Part shown: piece by piece, positions 1 to 11,844 of the stretch
How the letters are laid out: each line of letters starts with the position of its first letter
How positions within the stretch are numbered: position 1 is the first letter of the stretch
Source: Setophaga petechia
Lineage: Eukaryota > Chordata > Aves > Passeriformes > Parulidae
Direction of reading: 5' to 3'
Assembly: GCA_024362935.1 (NCBI GenBank)
Contig: JANCRA010000011.1
Coordinates: 9,355,501 to 9,419,500 of the forward strand
DNA length: 64,000 nt
Made by a program: the position numbers and the translations under genes
Notes under the pieces: generated by a model
Told to the model about the DNA's origin: nothing
Seen by the model: the letters and a program-made list of their open reading frames with translations, nothing else
The model's database searches: none

Positions 1-3000
1 GTTATCTTGACACCATACTCTCCCATGTTGAAACTGTTTATGGGAAACAAACATCATGTGAAAAACAGATTGCCAGACACTAAGTAAATCACTCTGATGA
101 GGAACGAGTCAAGTTCTGCCAGTTTTACCCACACTGTCATTGTTATGATGTAACACATTCCTCATGACTGATACTGTATCCAAATTAGGGCACAAAACCT
201 CCTCTTGATCAGTTAACTGAAATTCCCTGCCTTGTGACGGCTGCGCACACACAGGCACAACCTGCCTCACACACACAGAACCCCACTCAGTACAAAATCA
301 CACCCTGTGTTAGTGGAGGATTAAGAAGGTGGCAAAATGATACAAATTGCAAATTTTATACCCTTCCCTCTTTAATAAGCTGTTGCAATTTTCAGAGTTC
401 TGCTAGCAATGATTAATAAACATTTGGTGTGCTAAACATATGGAAAAATCATCCCATCTGGACCATTTAAAACTAGGACGTAGACTTTATCTTTGTTTAT
501 TTCATCCTTAGCTAAAAGGCTTATTATGAATTGCAATAATCCAGGGAGCCAACCATGGAAGACAGACAAGCTCTTTAGATAAAACCAAAAAGGCAAGTTT
601 TCTAACCGAGGACCAGATGTATTTTTGGGTATTGCCCTTGTACATATTTAGCTGAGCTTTTCAAGTGGCGACGATTTGCATGTTTGTTTTGCAATACTAA
701 TGAATATGTTTTAGATTTACATTTTAGAAAATGGAAACTTTTATCTTCTTGGGGCTTTGTAAGTTAATGATTTCCAGAAGATAGTTTGGTATCCTCTTTT
801 AACCCTTCACCATTGAAAACATATCACTTTCCGAGGCACAAGGATCTAGTGCAGGCCTGCTGAACCAAACCCGGGAGATATATGTGACTCTTTCTATTGT
901 TTATTTCTGGAATTGCATAAAATGTGGGTTTTACATTTTCAATCTAGTGAAAACATATGTAAATGGCAAATTATTTTAAAACTAACTTAATGTGAATCGT
1001 GGGGTAGGCCTTACCATACACATGATCCTTTAATTAGATAAATAAGGAAAATACATTTGGAAAAATATAGTTTTGAGACCCAGTATCTTCCATGAGTGAT
1101 TTAGTTTCCTCCAAGATAAAGACTGGTTTAGAGTAGTAAGGAAAACGTGCTGCATAACAACATTTTTACTTCTAGTAGAGAGAGTAAAGTTGCAGTTTCG
1201 TAACATAGTTTTTTACCCTTTGATTTTCTTTGGAGATGTTATGAGAGAAAATAATTAATGAATAAAACATAATTTTTCAAAGGCTTACCCTCACTGGCAA
1301 TTTTTATATGACACGAGCCCTATCAGAAATTAAAAATTCTTCCTTAGGGAACAACAGAACATTTTAATACAAGAGATAGCTATAGCTTTGAACTTTGGGT
1401 GGTTGACAAATCAGTCTGAAACAGCCTTTCTTCCAAATTTTTCCAATTGTCCTTGCAAAATATGATAGGGAACTAAGTAGGATCTTGAAAGAAAATGATA
1501 TTTCTTATGCTTAGTTCAGGAAAAGCTGCAAACCCCTGTGTATCTAGGATACTAAAGTGGTGCCACAGAGGGGTCCTGGTCTGGAGGGTTGTGTTGTCAC
1601 TGCAGAGCAGCTGGAGGCACATGCAGTGTGAGCACCTCTGGGATGAACAGTTTGGCTGCCAGGCACAGCCTCAGCAGGCTGTTCACACACAGGACACGTG
1701 TGTATCTCAGGGGATGTCTGCATGTGCACAGGTGTCACTCTGCTCCTCAGCTGCCTGTGCATTTTTGGGAAAGGGCTCCTGGAAAGGGATCCAGATAAGA
1801 TCCCAGCTCTACTATGGAGGCAATTTGGTAAAGTAATATGCTTTTCACCTCTGTTTGTTTTTAAAGAGAAAGTCAAAGTCAAAGCTCTTGTGTGCTCTTG
1901 GCACAGCAAGGGATGCCATGACATTGTGCCCGTCTGGTCAGAGGGGACAGCTCAGCACAGCATTCCCAGGAGCAGGAATATCCAGCTCCTCTGAGCTATT
2001 TAACTCCTGCTTCTGCACTGGCATGGCAACATGTCAGCTACTGGGGGGCACATGCTGGATTTATGGGGTACTTTTAGCAGCTGCAGAGTTTACAGGGGGG
2101 TTAATGGGGTCTCAGATTTGTTTTTCATATCTGTATCTTGTAAATAGCAGAATTGCAAGGGTAAACCAGTGCTACCACCCAGGCAGCTCCTGTGCAGATC
2201 TAAGGACCTGACAGTGTGAGGAAGGCAGGAGGTAGGACAGGGCTGTCTCCAGGATCTTGCAGCTCTGGTTGGTAGATCAGGGCAGGTAGGGGCTCTTACA
2301 GCTGTTGGGTGGCCAAAGCTGGCTCAGGCTAAAGGGCACAGAAGCCATGCTTGGGATCCTTTTTGAATCATGTGTCTGTAACTTGGTCTCACCAGCAGGG
2401 GCACCGAGGATCTGGCTGGGCACTGCAGTGGCAGGAACACCACTGTTCATAGGCTCTCAACCAGACATCCCTCTTGATCCAGGCAGTGCTGTGGAGAAAA
2501 TGTCCTGTGGGCAGAACTGACCCCGAGGCCGCGGGTAGGACCATGCTGAACAACCGCCATACACTGAATTATGGGTGGTTTAGGCTGCTGAGTGGGTCAA
2601 CTCAGATTTTATTTCAGGTACAATGTTGTGGAGAAGGTGACCTTACCTAGGGACTGTGATTTGTTTTCAGCAGAGCCTTTTGGTGACACTGGTCCTCCAC
2701 TAGTGAAGCAACTCTAATGACTGCATAGGCATCATTCTTTCTCCTCTGGGTGAAAATGAGGTCAAAGCAAATTCCATAATCCCTGTTTACTTTACTTTGC
2801 TACTATTTTTCCTTTTTCATTGTCTGTAACATTAATACCTCCATTTCCATCAACATGTGCATAAATATGAGTGCAGCTGGAAAACTGACAACCACGCTCT
2901 GCTGAAGCAGTACTAATACTGTATTCTAACACTGCAGATTTTTATTTGCATTAAATTGAGAGTGGCTCATGCACCAAGAGACAGAGAGTTGTTCATCACA

Positions 3001-3354
3001 CACTTTTCAGGGAATGGGATCCTTGCCCATACTAGAAAGGTGGTTAACATGAACTAAGCGAGCTGGACTTAAATTCACCCCTTTTTTTTTTTTTGATGTG
3101 GATATAAGACATATAGTTTTGACCTGAATTAGTCCATGTTAATTAAATATAACCTAAACATTGCTTTTTCTTTGGGCTGGACAGAACTGACACATTGCCT
3201 ACAGACCTTTCACTGCCTGACCTTTAGTACCTACAGGATGTGACACTCTATTTATTTCATCTGACTCCGTTTTTCCACAGGACTTCTGATTCTTCCAATG
3301 TATCTGTGATGGATGGAAAATGAAGCAGGCCTGTGTCACATACAAAGCAGGAAG
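1..3354. other. Unique non-coding sequence, no gene supported
   Basis: No coding region is supported. The first 1.5 kb is AT-rich. From about 1550 to 2540 it becomes more GC-rich, which is why several short overlapping open frames of up to 126 codons occur there on both strands. They overlap each other, lack recognisable domains and end at random stops, so I read them as chance frames. A 13-base poly(T) run lies at 3082-3094. I recognise no known repeat here. Confidence 0.6.
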
Positions 3355-3440
3355 AAGTGGAGTAGTCTTGTGGTTAAGGTAATTGGTTGTTATCTAGGAG
3401 GTGTAGCTTCTATCTCTGCTTCTGTCATAAAGTCTCTGTG
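3355..3440 (+). repeat. Possible tRNA-derived SINE head (ancient, degraded)
   Basis: The stretch around TTGTGGTTAAGG (3369-3380) followed by a CTTCTATCTCTGCTTCTGTC-like stretch about 40 bases later resembles the A-box and B-box part of old tRNA-derived SINEs (CTAGTGGTTAAGGCA... GGTTCTATTCCTGGCTCTGC, from memory). The B box is poor, and no clear body or tail follows. It could be chance similarity. Confidence 0.35.
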
Positions 3441-5354
3441 GGAGGCTGCATGGAAGTCCCCCCACAAATTTCTGAAAGTAGCTGCTAATATTTTCTTCAT
3501 TATTTTCCAGGAATTCCACACAGGGAATTGAAATCTGATTTCCGTGAAGTCAGCTGAAGTCAATAAAACCTGCAGATGTGGGGCTGCTCTGAGAATTCAA
3601 GGTCTTGGGTGGTTGGCACTGTACATTGAGTACCAGAGGTGAAGAAAGAAGGTCTTAAAATGTCTGAGTTCAGGTTCCCTTAGATTTATGGCAGACCTTC
3701 TGTTTCATCTTGCCCAAGGCAGCTCCAGCCAGACTCAGACAGCCCTAGAACAGGTTTCTCTCCCTTGGTTGTGTGAGGGCTGGAATCTGGGGGAGCTGGA
3801 GGGGAGCAATCCAAACCTGGCTTCTCTTTTCACTCAAGATGCTGCTGTAACTGCAGTGCCAAAGGTAAACACTTTGGCATTGCTGGCAACTGTTTGAATG
3901 GAGACATCCATCTTCCAACCTCATTTCCCCTCTGCACAATGATACAGTTATAAAAATAACTCTCAATTCACGTGGATATGGTGGCTACACCAATAACAGT
4001 AACTCATGAGGTCTGGCACTGCTCTCTGATCCCAGTGGGCACAAAGGGCTCCATGCCACTGACCTCCTCTAGTCCTCAGAACAGGAAGGCAAACTTCAAA
4101 CCAAGAGTGTCTCCTGATCTTTGAGGTCTCTAAATTGGGAATGACTTGGGAAAATGCTACTTTTACCAGCCTGTCTCCATGTCAAGGACCATTCCAGCAA
4201 ATCAAGAGCAGCACTGGCAGATTTGTAGCATCCAGAGTGTTCCCTGGCATTCTTTATTTTTCTTCTATAAGTGAAGCCTGTAGCTCCCATGGGGCACTAA
4301 TAAAAGACTCAGCATTTCGTGTGAGAGGAAAGGCATATTTCTAGCACAGGTCAGAAATTGTATTTCATTCTTTGTTCACCTCCAGGTGCGAGGAGCACAT
4401 GGGTGGCAGAGGAAGGAGAACTGAAGTAAGTCTTTGACAATTCTGACTCTAGGTGGTAATCAACTTTTTTCACCAGCCATCATGAAATAGACCCACCTCA
4501 AGACACCTGAGCAGACCTGAGCAGGTAGCCAGCTTTCCAACAGTCCTTTCTTTTAGCTGATTTGGTAAGGCAACATTTACATGCAAGCAGAAGCTCAGAC
4601 AGCCTTAATCCTCAGACCTGCATGTGCTTGGCCCTGCAGCCTAATTACTGCAACTAGACCTAAGCTTGCTCCACCCATGCTCTGAACTGATGGATGTAAC
4701 CTGTCCCAGGAAGCCAAATGTTCTGCCTGCCCCAGGAGTCATGCTTTAAGTTAAAATGTATGTCAAGCCCTGCTTACTGCCAGAGGACAGGCAGCCTGTG
4801 AATCTGCCTTGTGTGTAGTGCTTGGAGACCTGTGGAGAGCAGGAAACATTACTTGGAGTGCCATGACTGATGGGGCTGTGCAGCATCTCAGTGGAGCTGG
4901 CAAGGGTCCTGCTGCTCCTGCTGAATTCACAACCATAATATCAGTTTAGTTTAATGGTGTAACAGCCCTCCAGTCAGGATCATGCCTTCACACAAACCTG
5001 GCTGGTTGTTCTGCTGTTTCCTTTGTTTGGTTACTTTTTTCAAACATATATTCTGAGGAGCAAAGAGGAAGAACTCCCCTGTCTGCTTTGTTGGGGTTCT
5101 CCAGTCCAGGCCTTAACAAGCATCATGGGGTGGGTCCAAGTGATTGAAGCACTTTGCGGTCTGAGCCAAAAAGTCATTATGGTCATCTTGAAACTTTAAT
5201 AAAATCTTGTCATACTTGTGTAGAGGATAATAGCCAAATTTTGTCCAAGGTTACATTGAATCAGACTGGCTGAAGATCCGGAACTAATGATTGTACTGCT
5301 GGAATTTAGCGTTTACTCTTTGGCCACAGTCAACCTGCTCCTTACATAGGAGTT
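3441..5354. other. Unique non-coding sequence
   Basis: I see no supported gene, RNA or clear repeat. Short open frames at 3688-3897 and 4096-4344 occur on both strands and look like chance. The sequence is moderately AT-rich with no CpG cluster. Confidence 0.55.
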
Positions 5355-5374
5355 TTCCATTGACTTCAATGGAA
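5355..5374. repeat. Inverted repeat, probable fragment of an ancient amniote repeat
   Basis: TTCCATTGA (5355-5363) and TCAATGGAA (5366-5374) are perfect 9-bp complements separated by CT. The motif CCATTGACTTCAATGG is common in old palindromic repeats of reptile and bird genomes (recalled, not searched). A second likely fragment of the same kind of repeat lies about 600 bp downstream. Confidence 0.5.
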
Positions 5375-5722
5375 GTTGGATCATATTAATACGTTTTCAT
5401 AGAATTAATAAAAAGCAATCAAGATCTTGCAGTCTCCACTTGATCCATTTTCAGGCAAAACTGTCAGTGTAAATCAGCTGAGAGGTTTACAAAAGAGAGA
5501 GCCATTGGAAATGTCCCATCCCTGTGACACTACTTGTAGTGGCCATTTCTCACAGTATTTTCAATACTGATAATTTACTCTACAGAATTAGACTTCACTG
5601 CACAATTTCAAAGCCTGGTTGTTCAGACATTGTATGAAGGGAAAGTTGGCACAAAGACTGCAAGTTCAGATTGTCCAGATTTCATTTTAGTGCATTTCTT
5701 TTTTGTTGTTATGTTGGGGTTC

Positions 5723-5744
5723 TTTTTGTTTGTTTGTTTGTTTT
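5723..5744 (+). repeat. (TTTG)n microsatellite
   Basis: A short run of TTTG units, uninterrupted from 5723 to 5744, lies within AT-rich unique sequence. Confidence 0.9.
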
Positions 5745-5954
5745 AAGAAAACTGGTGTTACTAATTTTTAGAGCAGAAAAGCCTAGAAATTTTATATAGA
5801 GATCCATGTATCTTGTCTTTCACAGACTGTGGACCAGGTTTATTTTTAAATATGGAAGCTGATTTTTGTTAATCTTTTTGCTAGTTCCAATGTTACGAAT
5901 TCATACCATTTTTGGTGATTCTGATACCTCTTCCAGGGGTGTTTCCTATAATTT

Positions 5955-5986
5955 GGGGCTTTCCTGAGAGGCGCTGAGTGCAGCCA
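5955..5986. repeat. Possible ancient amniote repeat fragment
   Basis: GGGGCTTTCCTGAGAGGCG followed by CTGAGTGCAGCCA resembles one arm of an old palindromic repeat whose consensus I recall as GGGCCTGATTTTCAGAGGTG then CTGAGCACCCA. Together with the palindrome at 5355-5374 it may mark remnants of a single old element. The similarity is short and decayed. Confidence 0.35.
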
Positions 5987-8830
5987 GTTTTGATTTGTTA
6001 ATACATTGATATACTGATATTGTTCTGGTTTAAAACTAAAGAGAAAAAAGCACAAGGAGACCTCTCCCTCTCAGAAAATGACAGAACTATTTTTTACCCC
6101 ACTCCAGCAGCTTCAGGTGTACATTTTCTGCTGTCAGGATGGGGATATCACAATTTTGTAAGGAGAATAGCTTTACTGGGAGAAAGTTGGTCCCTGGATT
6201 GGATAGGAGGATGCATGACATTTTGTGGCTTTGGCTGGAGATGGTTACTTACAGCAGGTCAGACTTTTGTAACCTTTCTGTGAGCAGTGGAAGGCTCTGA
6301 GGTCCCTCAGATCACACTTCTGGAGTACTCACAAGTCAGGAGCACTCCTTCTTACCTCTTTGGGTGAATGAAGGATTTCCTCCTTGTGTGCTTCACAGGA
6401 AAATGTCTGACATTGACTCCAGCTCATTAATAAAGAAGGTTGGGCCAGGAACATTGGTTACCTTTCTCACATCTCACTCTGGGAAAGACAAAGTAAAATT
6501 TTACTCCAGTTTAAATCTCTTTACAATGACCTGATAAAATTTCCTGTTATTTGGATGCTGTATACCTCGCAACAGCCATTTAGTTCTCCTGTTCAAAGCC
6601 CCATAAAAAAAAAGAATGCTTGTGAATAAAATTCCCATAATAATATTGTGCAGCTAGGATAATACACAGTCAACTGGGGTTATTTTGCATGTAAGGAGAT
6701 AGAACAATATGTAGCTATTCTCACTTTTTCTGGAACTTTTCTCACTGAGAGAACTTTAGAAAAATCCATCTAATTTATAGGACTCCTTGGGCCTGAGGAC
6801 CACACATCAAGCTGCAATATTTAACATATCATAGCAGCAGCACAATACCATATAAAAATAACACAATAAATGATTAATAGACTAACTCTCTCAAACTCAT
6901 TCCCTCTGATTATTTCTTTACAATTAAAACAAGTTGCTAGGGTTTTTTTTCAAAAGAATAAGAGATTTCTCTCTGAAGTTATCCGCTGCTGGTATTTATT
7001 TAAGTCTAGAAGAGCTTGAGCTCCTTTGGCTGTCTTCTTAGTGCTGTATTGTGCAGTACAGACTCCCCTTCTGGTTTCCAGACATACCTTCCTTGCCCAC
7101 TGCTGGGTCCCACTGCCCCAGATGCTGGAAGCATGGACTGTGTGTGCTGTGCTCTGGCAATACCCTCGGGATGGTAGATGGCTGCTGTGAGTTTCTAGCA
7201 AGATAAATGGGGCAGCCTTGGGGCAGCCTGCCCCTGGCTCTAGGACTGAGATAATACCAAAGAGTTGGGAAGCTGCTTCAACTTAAAAAAGAGAGATGAA
7301 CCCCAGCTTTCCAAGGGTTCAAGATAGCAAGATGTACTCTGGGTAATTCAAACATATTTATATTTTAGTGTTTTCTCACAGGTTGTGTCATTGCCATTAG
7401 CTCTGAGTAGGGGAGATACGTAGGTGACAACACTGTGTATCTTTACCCTGGGCAAATTAACTGAAGTACTACAAGACATGTACTTATCCCAGGGACTTTC
7501 ATGGCAGCAGCAGATGGATTATACTCTGGGACACATCATATTGCTTTATGGGAGGTACTGTTGCATGAGGGGTTTGTGAGTGCTCAGGGACAACCCTGTC
7601 ATTGTGTAATTTTTTCTGCCTGTTTGTCTCTTTAGTGTTCAGAACTGGATGTGACTGAGACATCCCTGTTGCCATTGCTTCTAGGCTCATGGAGTTATCA
7701 TGGAACGGCTCAGAGCACATCTGGCCTCCCAGGCCTGAGTGCAGCTGCCACTCTCTGCTGGCATGTGTGTTGCAATGGGGTCTTGCAAGGCACAGTCCCT
7801 CTCCTAGAGGGGGACACATCTGCTGAGGGAGGAAGGAAATGTGCTGTGCTCCAGCAGGTCTGCTGGTCTGGATAACTGGGATTACAACAGAAAGTGGGAA
7901 AAACATCTGCCCTGCAATGAAGACACATGGATTATGATACACGGATGAAAAACTTTGGAATGATGAAAGCAAGTTCTCTGGAAAGACACAGCACTGACAC
8001 TGCCACAAGCATGGGAGCATATGCATTATCCCACAGGCTGATGTGGCTCTGCTATGGAAATACTGACTCCGTGGACTGTTGCTACTTTGTGGAGACCATA
8101 TGAGGTCAGGAAGTCCTACAGCAGTCCAAGTCTTTGCTTTCTGGGGAGAGATGGGTTTCTGAAAACCATGGCAGAAATACTGGAGAAGCTTGGGGTAACC
8201 AATTTCCTAGAATATGTGTAGGTATGAGAAGCTGTCAGGACACATGCTCCAATTTTCCTCCTTGAAAAATCTCTTAGAACATCAACTGTGCAACAGAGGC
8301 ACTGACAGACCACAGGCTGATGAGCAATAATGTGATTCACAGAGGCAGGTACTCAGAAGCACACATTTGATAAAGATTTTTAAGATGGTGTTATCAGTCT
8401 CTTTGCACCATATGTGTAGGAAAGGCCTCTACTTTTAAATAAATCATTCTGTGACATTGCTGAATCAGAAAAAATCTAATGCTAGAAAGGAAAAAAAAAT
8501 GCTTTTATCTGTCTTTTCCCCCACTACTCTGCACAAACTGGTTCTGAGTGCAATATGAATTTTCTGCTTGAGCTCATCCCAGGTAAGGTGTCTGTATTGC
8601 CTTTTTTTAATCCCAGAAGGGTGCTTTCTCCTCTGTAGAAGGAGACGTCCTCTGTAGAGGATGGTCTCAGACAGGAGGGATTTTTTGTGATGAGGACACA
8701 TGACTGATGGATTTACTCATTCCCCTAAATCTTCCCAGTGTTACTCTGACAGAAATATCTGGACCTGGTTTCACCTTGCTTCACTCTTCTGAAGTTCACA
8801 CTTCCTTCTGATTCCAGTAAGGATTTATTC
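5987..8830. other. Unique non-coding sequence
   Basis: No gene is supported. The longest frame here, 175 codons on the minus strand at 7499-8026, overlaps frames on other strands, has no recognisable domain and is rich in Cys, His, Gln and Pro as random frames in moderately GC-rich DNA often are. An 11-bp direct repeat, TCCTCTGTAGA, occurs at 8629-8639 and 8648-8658. Confidence 0.55.
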
Positions 8831-8930
8831 CTGTAGGCCCAGGCAGTGGGATTCACCCAGTCCCTAACCACTGAGGGTGTAAAAATGGTGCTTTTTGCTG
8901 ATTCTGGGCAGGAACAAGGGTTTAATGCAG
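8831..8930 (+). repeat. Imperfect direct repeat, copy 1
   Basis: This copy begins CTGTAGGCCCAGGCAGTGGG and contains GGATTCACCCAGTCCCTAA, a GAGGGTGTAA segment and GGGCAGGAACAAGGGTTTA. It matches the copy beginning at 9081 over about 80 bp with scattered changes, about 250 bp apart. Sequence outside the match does not align, so this is either a local duplication or two copies of a dispersed repeat I do not recognise. Confidence 0.65.
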
Positions 8931-9080
8931 GTATTTGCTGAGCAAGTGTTGCAGGAAAGAGGGAATAGAAGTGGCTCATGGTGCCCCAGTGCTGATGACC
9001 ACAGGTACATGCAGCCTTTGATATCTTCTCCTACAACTCACTTATGTGTGAACAGCACAAGCATATGAAGAGGTTTGTGT

Positions 9081-9170
9081 CTGTAGCAGTAGGATTCACC
9101 CAATCCCTAATCCTGAAGGTGTAAGGACTGGCATTTCTCATTTCTTCCAGGCAGGAAGGAGGGGTTAGTG
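9081..9170 (+). repeat. Imperfect direct repeat, copy 2
   Basis: This is the partner of the copy at 8831-8930. It carries CTGTAGCAGTAGGATTCACC followed by CAATCCCTAATCCTGAAGGT and then GGCAGGAAGGAGGGGTTAG. Relative to copy 1 it lacks six bases near its start and has substitutions throughout, so the duplication is not recent. Confidence 0.65.
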
Positions 9171-9790
9171 TGTGTTTCTGGTTTTTTTCAAACTTTGTAA
9201 GCTAGAAGGATGTCATCATGTACAAAGCCTGGAAGAAAAATGAAACCTGCTGATGTGAGCTTGCCCTTACTGCTGCTCTGTGCAGACTGAAGCTCCCTGG
9301 TGAATCTCTCTGAGCTGAAGAAAAAGCAGGTGATGATGGCAGCAGTGTGCCAAGCCTGAAATAACACACCCAAACTCAGCAGGGCTTTACCAGCACGGGC
9401 TGGTTCCGTACTAACGTGGTCACGCAGCGTTCCTGGCTCCAAATACCAGCAGAGCAGGCTTGTGTCTGCCCATAGTGCACTCTGTCAACAAGACTTTCTA
9501 GTGCACATCAAGCTTCAGATAAAATCTTGAAGGTGTTGGATGTCTTCCTAGGTTGTGCTGAATATCCTCTGCTCCCATTCACCTTGGTGGGAACCGAGCA
9601 GCATCTCAGCACCACTCACTCCCTGTGTTGCACCATGGAGGTTTGGGATGTTGACATGTGATATTTCTGTACACAATGAATAACACATTGTTCAGTTGCA
9701 CAATAAGGTGTGGATGGGTTTGATTTCCTGGGCAGAATCAACTCTGTTTCTGAGCTGGCCTGCACAGCTTCTGTCAGTGGGGTAGAGAGA

Positions 9791-9815
9791 CCACAGAATC
9801 ACAGAATATGCTGAG
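9791..9815 (-). repeat. Probable CR1 LINE 3'-tail remnant
   Basis: CCACAGAATCACAGAATATG followed by CTGAG resembles the reverse complement of an avian CR1 3' end, where octamers read CAGAATCA on this strand. Downstream bases do not align clearly, so only the tail is kept or the match is fortuitous. Confidence 0.45.
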
Positions 9816-10240
9816 TTACGTACTAGTGTGGATGCCTATCAGCTCCCTGAGCTTTAAGCATGAGACTGCAGGACTGTGGTCTCATCACAGCCACCAAACT
9901 TGGAGAGAAACATAATTCCTGTCTTCAGAAATAGCCCTCTTCTCTCTCTACTATGATGCTGAACACAAGTAGATGTTTATTTTAATACAAAGTAAAAATG
10001 AAACACTGCAGTAGTCTAAATCTGCTTAGATTAATGCAAAATGACACAAGTGTTGTTGACTCTTCACTAGAAGGGTGTTGTGAGGACTCTTGTCAATGTT
10101 AATAAATTCTGAGAGGTTTTGTCATTTAGCTTGTGATAAGGAAACATTCCTCTCTGTTAGCTATGCAGCATGAATAGACAAACTTGACAAGCTTTCGTTG
10201 TCATTGTCTACAAAGGTATTGAAAACTTAGAACATATGGG

Positions 10241-10300
10241 CACATACACACAAGCACACACCCAGACACACATGAACACATATGCACACAAAACTCACAG
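10241..10300 (+). repeat. Degenerate CA-rich microsatellite
   Basis: Interrupted CACA units such as CACATACACACAAGCACACA run for about 60 bp, continuing more loosely to about 10318. Confidence 0.8.
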
Positions 10301-11844
10301 CCAAATGAACAGACACAGATTATTCTGCCTGTTATTCTATAGCTGTTATGTCTTGGCCTCCTTTTTCAGCAGGTGGAAAAACTGTAACTTATTGTTTTTC
10401 AAAGTTTAAAAAGCCTCAAGCAGTAATAGCACTTGTTACAGGTTTCACCACTCATTATCCCTGAGCACGCAATTCTAGTTATTTCTACATAAATACACAG
10501 GAAAAGGATCTACTATCTGTATTAGTCTTATATTCTTGAACAGGCATAGGTACATAGTAGGGAAACCAGTGTGGCCTAGGAAACCAAGATTCAGGTGCCT
10601 ACCTCTCCCCCTGGGACGCCAGATTATGTGCTCAATCTCAGATATACCACCTCACAGCTCCTCCTCTTCCTCTCTCAGCTGTCTCTTATATTTACATTCA
10701 ACAGTGCAAGAGGCCATCCAGTAAATCTTTGCATGTGTCTTTTACAGATACATCAGTCAGACTGCAGATCTCAGCTCTCAAGAGTGGTGTTTATCCAGCC
10801 ACCATCAGTTTCTCCAGGCCAAATGATGCCAAAGAAGAGGACTGGTTTTCACAATACAACACAGCTGCAGCTCCAGCCTCCAGGAAGGGCATGTTATAGA
10901 CCTTGCTGCAGATGCTTTAAGCAAGTTAAGAGCCTTTGCCTCCCTCTTTACCTTTCAGGGAGAGTTGACCTATCCAAGATTTAAGCTGCCCACTGGAAGT
11001 GCCTTTCTCAGGTCATATCTAAAGGAATGTGGTAAGGTGCTGCCTGTGAACATCACATGAAACTGCCTGTCCCAGATGGCTAATATCACCCTAAATTTCC
11101 TAAACAAAGAGTTCCACTTAAATTTTTACCTCAGGCTCAGTGGCAGAATGCTTTAAAGTCTAAATCAAAACTCCATTGATAAGATTAAAACTAGAGTCGG
11201 CACCAAGCTTTTGGATAGCTGAGGAATAAAAAGCAATTGCTTTTATGCTGCCTCACTGGAAAATGTCATCATTTACAGTGACACTACAGTGTTTTGCAAT
11301 GAAGAAGGACGTGACATAAATCTGTTTCTAATTTTAGCTTGAATGAAGCAATTATTTTAAATAATTTGTGGTCAAGGTTGCTTGCTACTGCACTTTTATT
11401 CAAACTCATTTGAAGTAATGCTTTCTTAACCTCACTAAATAAAATTTGGAAAGCCAGAAAGCAATAAATCTTCATTAGGGTTGTATGTATAGGAATCAGC
11501 CAAATCATTATCATTAGCAAATCCATCAGGCATATCTAACCTTAGTCCAGCATTTAGATCTAATATCATCATTAACTGCTCCATTTACATCATTATTGAA
11601 GTTCTCTGTACCATCTTTTTTTGGTCCATTCTTTTGTCAATGAATTATATATTACTAGCTCGAGACTGAAGACTATGCTCATGTCACTTGGATTTCTGAA
11701 ATGTCATATGCCAATCCTTATTAAAAAATGTTCCAGATATCTACATTTTTCTTTTAGACAATAGCCTCCTTTAAGAAAGAATTCATAATCTTTGTGATTG
11801 AATCAGAGAAACAGTGCTAAACAAGTCTGAGCACACTCAGAAAC

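Larger units (their letters stand above)
9171..11844. other. Mostly unique non-coding sequence
   Basis: No gene is supported. The stretch holds a probable CR1 tail remnant (9791-9815), a CA-rich stretch (10241-10300) and a minus-strand segment near 11340-11460 whose translation faintly resembles a reverse-transcriptase block (see findings). The rest is AT-rich and unremarkable. Confidence 0.5.

Noticed and set aside
7499..8026. 175-codon minus-strand open frame
   Set aside because: No recognisable domain, overlapping frames on the other strand, and Cys/His/Pro/Gln-rich random-like composition. No splice or start context makes it stand out.
10241..10300. CRISPR-like or satellite array in the CA-rich tract
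   Set aside because: It is only an interrupted dinucleotide microsatellite without regular spacers.
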